DNA from: Chitinispirillaceae bacterium
Lineage (GTDB): Bacteria; Fibrobacterota; Chitinivibrionia; Chitinivibrionales; Chitinispirillaceae
Assembly: GCA_016926315.1 (NCBI GenBank)
Contig: JAFGOU010000074.1
Coordinates: 1-19,485 of the forward strand
Reading direction: 5' to 3'
Length of the DNA stretch: 19,485 nt
In this document: piece by piece, positions 15,533 to 19,485 of the stretch
How positions within the stretch are numbered: the first letter of the stretch is position 1
Layout: each line of letters starts with the position of its first letter
Made by a program: the position numbers and the translations under genes
The notes under the pieces: generated by a model
What the model was told of the DNA's origin: nothing
Database searches by the model: none
Seen by the model: only the letters and a program-made list of their open reading frames with translations

Positions 15533-17647
15533 TTACCGCACCAGCTGCACCAGTTCCTGCAACAGCTGATCGCTTGTCGTTATCACCCGCGCGTTAGCCT
15601 GATACCCGCGCTGGGTCGTGATCATGCTCGTGAACTCAGTCGCAAGCTCCACGTTCGACATCTCGATCGATCCCGGCTTGATGGTCGATGCGGAACCGAT
15701 TCCCGGACGCTGCAGGACCGCCTCTCCCGAGTTGTTGGAGACCGCGTACATGCTGTCCCCGAGCTTGAGAAGGCCCGCCGGGTTGTTGAACTCGGCAACG
15801 TAGATGCGCGCGATCGACTTGGACACGCCGTTCGTATACACGCCGAAGATCTCGCCCCTTTCGTCGATCGAGATCTCCTGCAGCTTGCCCATGGGATACC
15901 CGTTCTGCTCACGCGCCACCGTGGTCGTATCGGAACGAAACTGGGTCACGCCGAGAAACGACCCCGGCGTTCCGACGTTCAGGTTGACCGAAACGATATT
16001 GGAACCGTTCATGGGATCGAACCGGAACGCGGTGGAACCGTCGTCATAGGTAAAGGACGAAGGCGAACCGTCCTGGCCGAACGTGACGCGGCCGCTCGAA
16101 CCGCCCAGGATCTCCTCTCCTCCTTCAGTCTGCGCATTCCAGAGCCACTCGTTGGCCACACCCGAATGGGTAAAGGTCAAAACAAGCGTATGCGCGTCAC
16201 CCGACTGGTCATACACCAGGATCGAAGCGCTGTGCTGCCCGGTGTCGCGGGCCTGCTGGATCTCGGTAAACCCCATGTTTGCGATGAAGCGGGCGGGCGA
16301 TGGCAGGTCGCTGTTTGAGTTGGTCGCCGTGATGGATACGCTCGTGATGGCGAACGCCTGTTCGGGCTGTCCCCGGATCACGATCGACCCGTCAGGCAGC
16401 CGGTCATTGGGCGTATCGGCAAGGTTAATGCTCACCGAAGGATTGTCCGCTACCGTACCGTCGGTCGCGGGCAGCCTGAACGCCTGCTGAATACCGGTGA
16501 TCAGCGTCTGGATATTGGTCGTTGCCGGGTCATAGGTAAGTACCAGTTCGGAGATGGCGCGTCCGCCAACAGCGCCGTTGATTTTGATCTCGTCCCCGGC
16601 CTCAAGCCCGAGGGTCTGGCCCGCCATGTCAAAACAGTTGGCGAGCAGGTCGGTCGCTATGGCCGGCCTGAGGATGACACCGGCGGCGCTGGTGGAGCTT
16701 CCGGCGATCGAGGGCGGAAACGAAAACGCGTTGGCCACGTACGAGTTGGAACCCGGACGCGACGAACGGATCTGCAGGCCGTTGATCGACGCCCCGCCCG
16801 GCCCGTTGGAAACCTGTAATTGACCGGTAGGAGTAATGGTAACGGTTGCCGAATCAAATCCATTGGCGCGGAGATACGCCTGGACACTGGCGGCCAGGTC
16901 GTCGTAGGTCGTGATGTCGGTCGGGTCCGAGCCCACCTGAAACCGTTGCGGATCAATCCCGGTCCCGGTGACCGAGACAATGAGATAGTCGCCTTCCTGG
17001 ATGCCGAGGCTGTTGCCGTTCTCATCGTAGAGCGAGGTAAGCGACTGGTTTCCCTGCGCAACCGCCAGGAAGCGGTTCGTATGTGTGATGCTGCCGAGCG
17101 CCTCGGAATCGGAATCGAGGTTGCAGGCATACCGCACTTCGGTCGTTGCCTGCGCAGGCGCTTTTTCACCGAACGGAACGCGAATGTCGCCGATGCGCGA
17201 TCCCGGAGGGTACGTGCCGTCGGAAGCCGCCATCATTCCTTGCAAGGTGAAGCCGTTGGTCGGCGATACCATTTTTCCGGTGGCGTCGAACTGCAGACCG
17301 CCGTTACGACCGTAATAAGTACCCGAACCGTTCGAAAAGGCAAAATAGGCGCGGCCCTGGATGGCAAGGTCCGTGATCTCGCCCGTGGTCTGCAGATTGC
17401 CCTGAACAAGCATGGTATCGATCGATCCCACGGCCATACCGAGCCCGATCTGTAGTGGGTTGGTGCCGCCGGCATTGCCCGCAGGACGCGTTGCACCCTG
17501 CAGAAGCTGTGCCATGGACTCCTCAAACGTCACCCGGCCGGCCTTGAACCCGACCGTATTGACGTTGGCAATATTGTTTCCGATGACGTCCATCGCAACC
17601 TGGTGGTTGCGCAGACCGCTGATGCTGGAATACAATGAGCGAAGCAT
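15533..17647 (-). CDS. flgE: Flagellar hook protein FlgE (enlarged)
   Basis: 704 residues; classical hook proteins are about 400. N-terminal core SLYSSISGLRNHQVAMDVIG followed by NNIANVNTVGFKAGRVTFEESMA; C-terminal core MSNVELATEFTSMITTQRGY then ARVITTSDQLLQELVQLVR. Both are the conserved axial (D0/D1) helices that stack in the hook tube. The middle holds two similar modules (about 203-295 and 336-435: LYDENGNSLGIQEGD against CFDMAGQTLGLEAGD) and a FlaE-like module (about 455-575). The modules probably stand on the outside of the hook. ATG 17647 follows AAAGGGG at 8 nt. It lies 117 bp after the TIGR02530 gene, with strong hairpins in between. Confidence 0.95.
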   Translation of the reverse strand: MLRSLYSSISGLRNHQVAMDVIGNNIANVNTVGFKAGRVTFEESMAQLLQGATRPAGNAGGTNPLQIGLGMAVGSIDTMLVQGNLQTTGEITDLAIQGRAYFAFSNGSGTYYGRNGGLQFDATGKMVSPTNGFTLQGMMAASDGTYPPGSRIGDIRVPFGEKAPAQATTEVRYACNLDSDSEALGSITHTNRFLAVAQGNQSLTSLYDENGNSLGIQEGDYLIVSVTGTGIDPQRFQVGSDPTDITTYDDLAASVQAYLRANGFDSATVTITPTGQLQVSNGPGGASINGLQIRSSRPGSNSYVANAFSFPPSIAGSSTSAAGVILRPAIATDLLANCFDMAGQTLGLEAGDEIKINGAVGGRAISELVLTYDPATTNIQTLITGIQQAFRLPATDGTVADNPSVSINLADTPNDRLPDGSIVIRGQPEQAFAITSVSITATNSNSDLPSPARFIANMGFTEIQQARDTGQHSASILVYDQSGDAHTLVLTFTHSGVANEWLWNAQTEGGEEILGGSSGRVTFGQDGSPSSFTYDDGSTAFRFDPMNGSNIVSVNLNVGTPGSFLGVTQFRSDTTTVAREQNGYPMGKLQEISIDERGEIFGVYTNGVSKSIARIYVAEFNNPAGLLKLGDSMYAVSNNSGEAVLQRPGIGSASTIKPGSIEMSNVELATEFTSMITTQRGYQANARVITTSDQLLQELVQLVR

Positions 17648-17692
17648 ACAAAGACCCCTTTTCCATTATCAGCGCTTGCTTGCGAAAATGAC

Positions 17693-17750
17693 CGGACCGC
17701 TTCAGTCGTTCGGCGGTCCGCCGCACCCTGCCGCCTTGCGATAGGCAGGG
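17693..17750 (-). promoter_or_regulatory. Hairpins in the flgE leader
   Basis: CCCTGCC (17726-17732) pairs with GGCAGGG (17744-17750). CGGACCGC (17693-17700) pairs with GCGGTCCG (17713-17720). A local palindrome CGGCGGTCCGCCG (17711-17723) uses the same bases and competes. This can fold two exclusive ways in the gap before flgE. It may be an RNA processing or attenuation site; a short TTTT follows on the minus strand. Confidence 0.4.
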
Positions 17751-17764
17751 ACCAGCGGTGTTTT

Positions 17765-18169
17765 TCAGTCCGCAATCACTGCGCTGTCGATGTTGGTGAA
17801 TATGTTTTCCTTCATACTCGCACCATCCATGGCAGTAACCACCGTCCTGTTCGGGATATTGACAATGAACGCGCACTCCCTGGTCATGATCAGTGAATCG
17901 CGCGATCCCTTTCTCGCGGCCCCCGCGATCGCTTTCTCAAGTTTTCCCATAAGCTCCGGCGTGAGCGCGATATTACGGCTGGCAAGCCGGGTCTCCGCAT
18001 GCGCGGAAAACTTGAGCCCGTCAATTTTCCGTGCAAGAACATCGCCGAACGACACCTGGGAAGCCGCGTTCGCAGGAGGAGCACCTGGCGCGCTCCGGAG
18101 ATGCTGCTGCGCCTGCAGCTTTCGAATGTCGACCGGCTGTCCCGCATTGAATGTTTTTTGTACGTCCAT
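17765..18169 (-). CDS. TIGR02530/DUF3766-type flagellar operon protein
   Basis: 134 residues, no signal peptide. It has the conserved order FGDVLARKIDGLKFSAHAETRLASRNIAL, then LMGKLEKAIAGAARKGSRDSLIM, then CAFIVNIPNRTVVTAMDG, which marks the small protein found between flgD and flgE in many flagellar operons. Its role is undefined; position suggests hook assembly. ATG 18169 follows GAGGAG closely. It lies 44 bp after flgD. Confidence 0.85.
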   Translation of the reverse strand: MDVQKTFNAGQPVDIRKLQAQQHLRSAPGAPPANAASQVSFGDVLARKIDGLKFSAHAETRLASRNIALTPELMGKLEKAIAGAARKGSRDSLIMTRECAFIVNIPNRTVVTAMDGASMKENIFTNIDSAVIAD

Positions 18170-18213
18170 ACTCTCCTCGTTTCCCGGCGGGAAATTGTCC
18201 TTTTCCCCGCCGT

Positions 18214-19434
18214 CTATGCCGAAATATCTATAATATCGCTCAGGTCAAAGTTGACTCCCATGACCCGCACCTGCGCCATGCCGGGCAGATTGCTCACGCC
18301 GTCAACCCTTCCCTCGATATACGCATACAGGGAAGGATCGTGCTCCTGGCCCGCGATCTCAAGCGTATACGGTCCCGCAGGAACATACCCGCCTTCGAGG
18401 TTCGAGCCGTTCCAGCTGAAGAACGTCACCCCGTTCTCCTCGGCAACCGCCTTGAGCGTCTGCACGATCTCGCCCTTGGTATCGCGGATGTTGAGCGTGA
18501 CCTCGCGTCCCGGCTGGGCATTGACCTTTATGCCGATGTTTTCATTGTCGGCCTGCTTGAAATTGATCACGTCCTGGCGCACGCGCACGGTCTTGCCCAG
18601 AAGCGCCACTGCCGAACCCTGGGTCAAAAGCTGGCCCTGATTCGCTCCGGTGCCAATGGCAACGTCAAGAATGTTGCCGAGCGGTATCTCCAAGCCGTGT
18701 ATTTTGATGAGAGCATTATCATCGGTGAACCTGACGCCGGTGACCACGTCCTCGATGAACGCGTACAGTCCGTCGTCCTTCTCTTCTCCGACGATATGCA
18801 CCTTATAGGTCCCTGCCGGGGCCATGGCGCCCTTGTCGGTCGACCCGTCCCAGACCAGCTTCACCGTGTTCTGGCTGTCCTTGCCCGAAGCGGTAAAGGT
18901 CTTGACCACCTCGCCGTCCGCGTCCAGTATCTCGACCGTGGCCTCGGGATTGCCGCCGATGTACACCGGGAGGTCGACCTTTTCACCGGGCGACGCATAC
19001 CACTTGATATTCTCGACCTGCATGCGCGCCGTTTTGCCGATGAGCGAAACGGCCGCCGTGCTGGCCATGGAATTGGCGCTTGCGGTCTGGGCATTGATGG
19101 AGTTTTTGAACGATCCGTCAAGGTCCTGGATTGCCTTTTCTATGTTCGACGTCCCTTCAAGCGCCCTGAACTGCGCGAGTTGCGCGACGAACTCGGCATT
19201 GTCCATGGGATTGAGCGGGTCCTGAAAACGCAGCTGCGTGACCAGGAGCATGAGAAAGTCGTCCTTTCCCATCTCCTCGTCGGCCTTCCTGACGTATTCC
19301 CCGTTGCCGCCCTCGACCACACTCGATCCCGCGGCAATACCGGTGCCGTCGGCATTGACCTGCGCCCGGACCTTCAGCGGATCGCTTGCCGACATTGAAT
19401 TCAACAGGCTATCAACCGGACTTGAAATGGTCAT
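18214..19434 (-). CDS. flgD: Flagellar hook assembly/cap protein FlgD with duplicated C-terminal part
   Basis: 406 residues against about 220-250 for ordinary FlgD. The N-terminal conserved region (about 52-97, MGKDDFLMLLVTQLRFQDPL then NAEFVAQLAQFRALEGTSN) is typical. It is followed by two tandem copies of the Tudor-like plus Ig-like part: copy 1 (about 124-261, SLIGKTARMQVENIKWYA ... WDGSTDKGAMAPAGTYKVHI ... LGNILDVAIG) and copy 2 (271-406, ALLGKTVRVRQDVINF ... WNGSNLEGGYVPAGPYTLEI ... LSDIIDISA). FlgD is the scaffold at the tip of the growing hook. ATG 19434 lies 8 nt after AAGGAGG. A GTG three codons upstream is the other choice. The upstream end of the operon is off the window. Confidence 0.93.
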   Translation of the reverse strand: MTISSPVDSLLNSMSASDPLKVRAQVNADGTGIAAGSSVVEGGNGEYVRKADEEMGKDDFLMLLVTQLRFQDPLNPMDNAEFVAQLAQFRALEGTSNIEKAIQDLDGSFKNSINAQTASANSMASTAAVSLIGKTARMQVENIKWYASPGEKVDLPVYIGGNPEATVEILDADGEVVKTFTASGKDSQNTVKLVWDGSTDKGAMAPAGTYKVHIVGEEKDDGLYAFIEDVVTGVRFTDDNALIKIHGLEIPLGNILDVAIGTGANQGQLLTQGSAVALLGKTVRVRQDVINFKQADNENIGIKVNAQPGREVTLNIRDTKGEIVQTLKAVAEENGVTFFSWNGSNLEGGYVPAGPYTLEIAGQEHDPSLYAYIEGRVDGVSNLPGMAQVRVMGVNFDLSDIIDISA

Positions 19435-19485
19435 TATATCCACCTCCTTTCTTCAGGCAAAATATTCAACCGTGTTATCACCGAA

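Noticed and set aside
17666..17673. GCTGATAA (minus strand) as a sigma-28 promoter of flgE
   Set aside because: The -10 fits 7 of 8 positions, but the sequence at the -35 place (GTCATTTT) is a poor match to TAAAGTTT.
18151..19398. Long plus-strand open frame of 415 codons antisense to flgD
   Set aside because: It is a mirror of the G+C-rich flgD codons. The flgD frame has clear homology and a strong Shine-Dalgarno.

Overview
The window is a piece of bacterial chromosome with moderately high G+C. The likely source is a motile Gram-negative bacterium of the FCB type (Fibrobacterota/Chitinivibrionia-like lineages fit). This placement is an inference. It rests on a secreted lamin-tail/CotH protein, a beta-helix protein ending in a type IX secretion-like sorting domain, and a FliY-type switch protein encoded beside a full flagellar rod/hook cluster. 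No RNA gene, mobile element or CRISPR array was seen.

Left part (1-5650): a two-component pair on the minus strand, with a 7-TM HisKA_3 sensor kinase and the first 16 residues of a NarL/FixJ-type regulator. Divergent from it is a large secreted LTD-chitobiase-like-CotH protein. Its lamin-tail domain appears split by an inserted beta-rich, possibly carbohydrate-binding module. folC converges on it, and a 22-bp perfect palindrome covers the end of folC.

Middle part (5650-12350): an approximately 430-bp gap with an operator-like direct repeat, then an A+T-rich DUF695-like orphan gene, then ilvD on the minus strand (very close to the enterobacterial enzyme). Divergent from ilvD is a FecR-CsgG-like fusion protein with a near-perfect sigma-70 promoter (TTGAAA-N17-TATAAT) and a strong Shine-Dalgarno. 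A terminator hairpin separates it from a secreted parallel beta-helix protein with a C-terminal sorting domain.

Right part (12394-19485): flagellar genes, all on the minus strand. In transcription order they are flgD, a TIGR02530-type small protein, flgE, flbD, fliL, fliM and fliY/N. Hook assembly genes come first (FlgD is the hook cap, FlgE the hook). After a hairpin and an extended -10 promoter comes flbD with the basal-body and switch genes. motA/motB, often found between flbD and fliL, are absent here. The hook cap carries a tandem duplication of its Tudor/Ig part, and the hook protein carries a repeated surface module. Together they suggest an enlarged hook.
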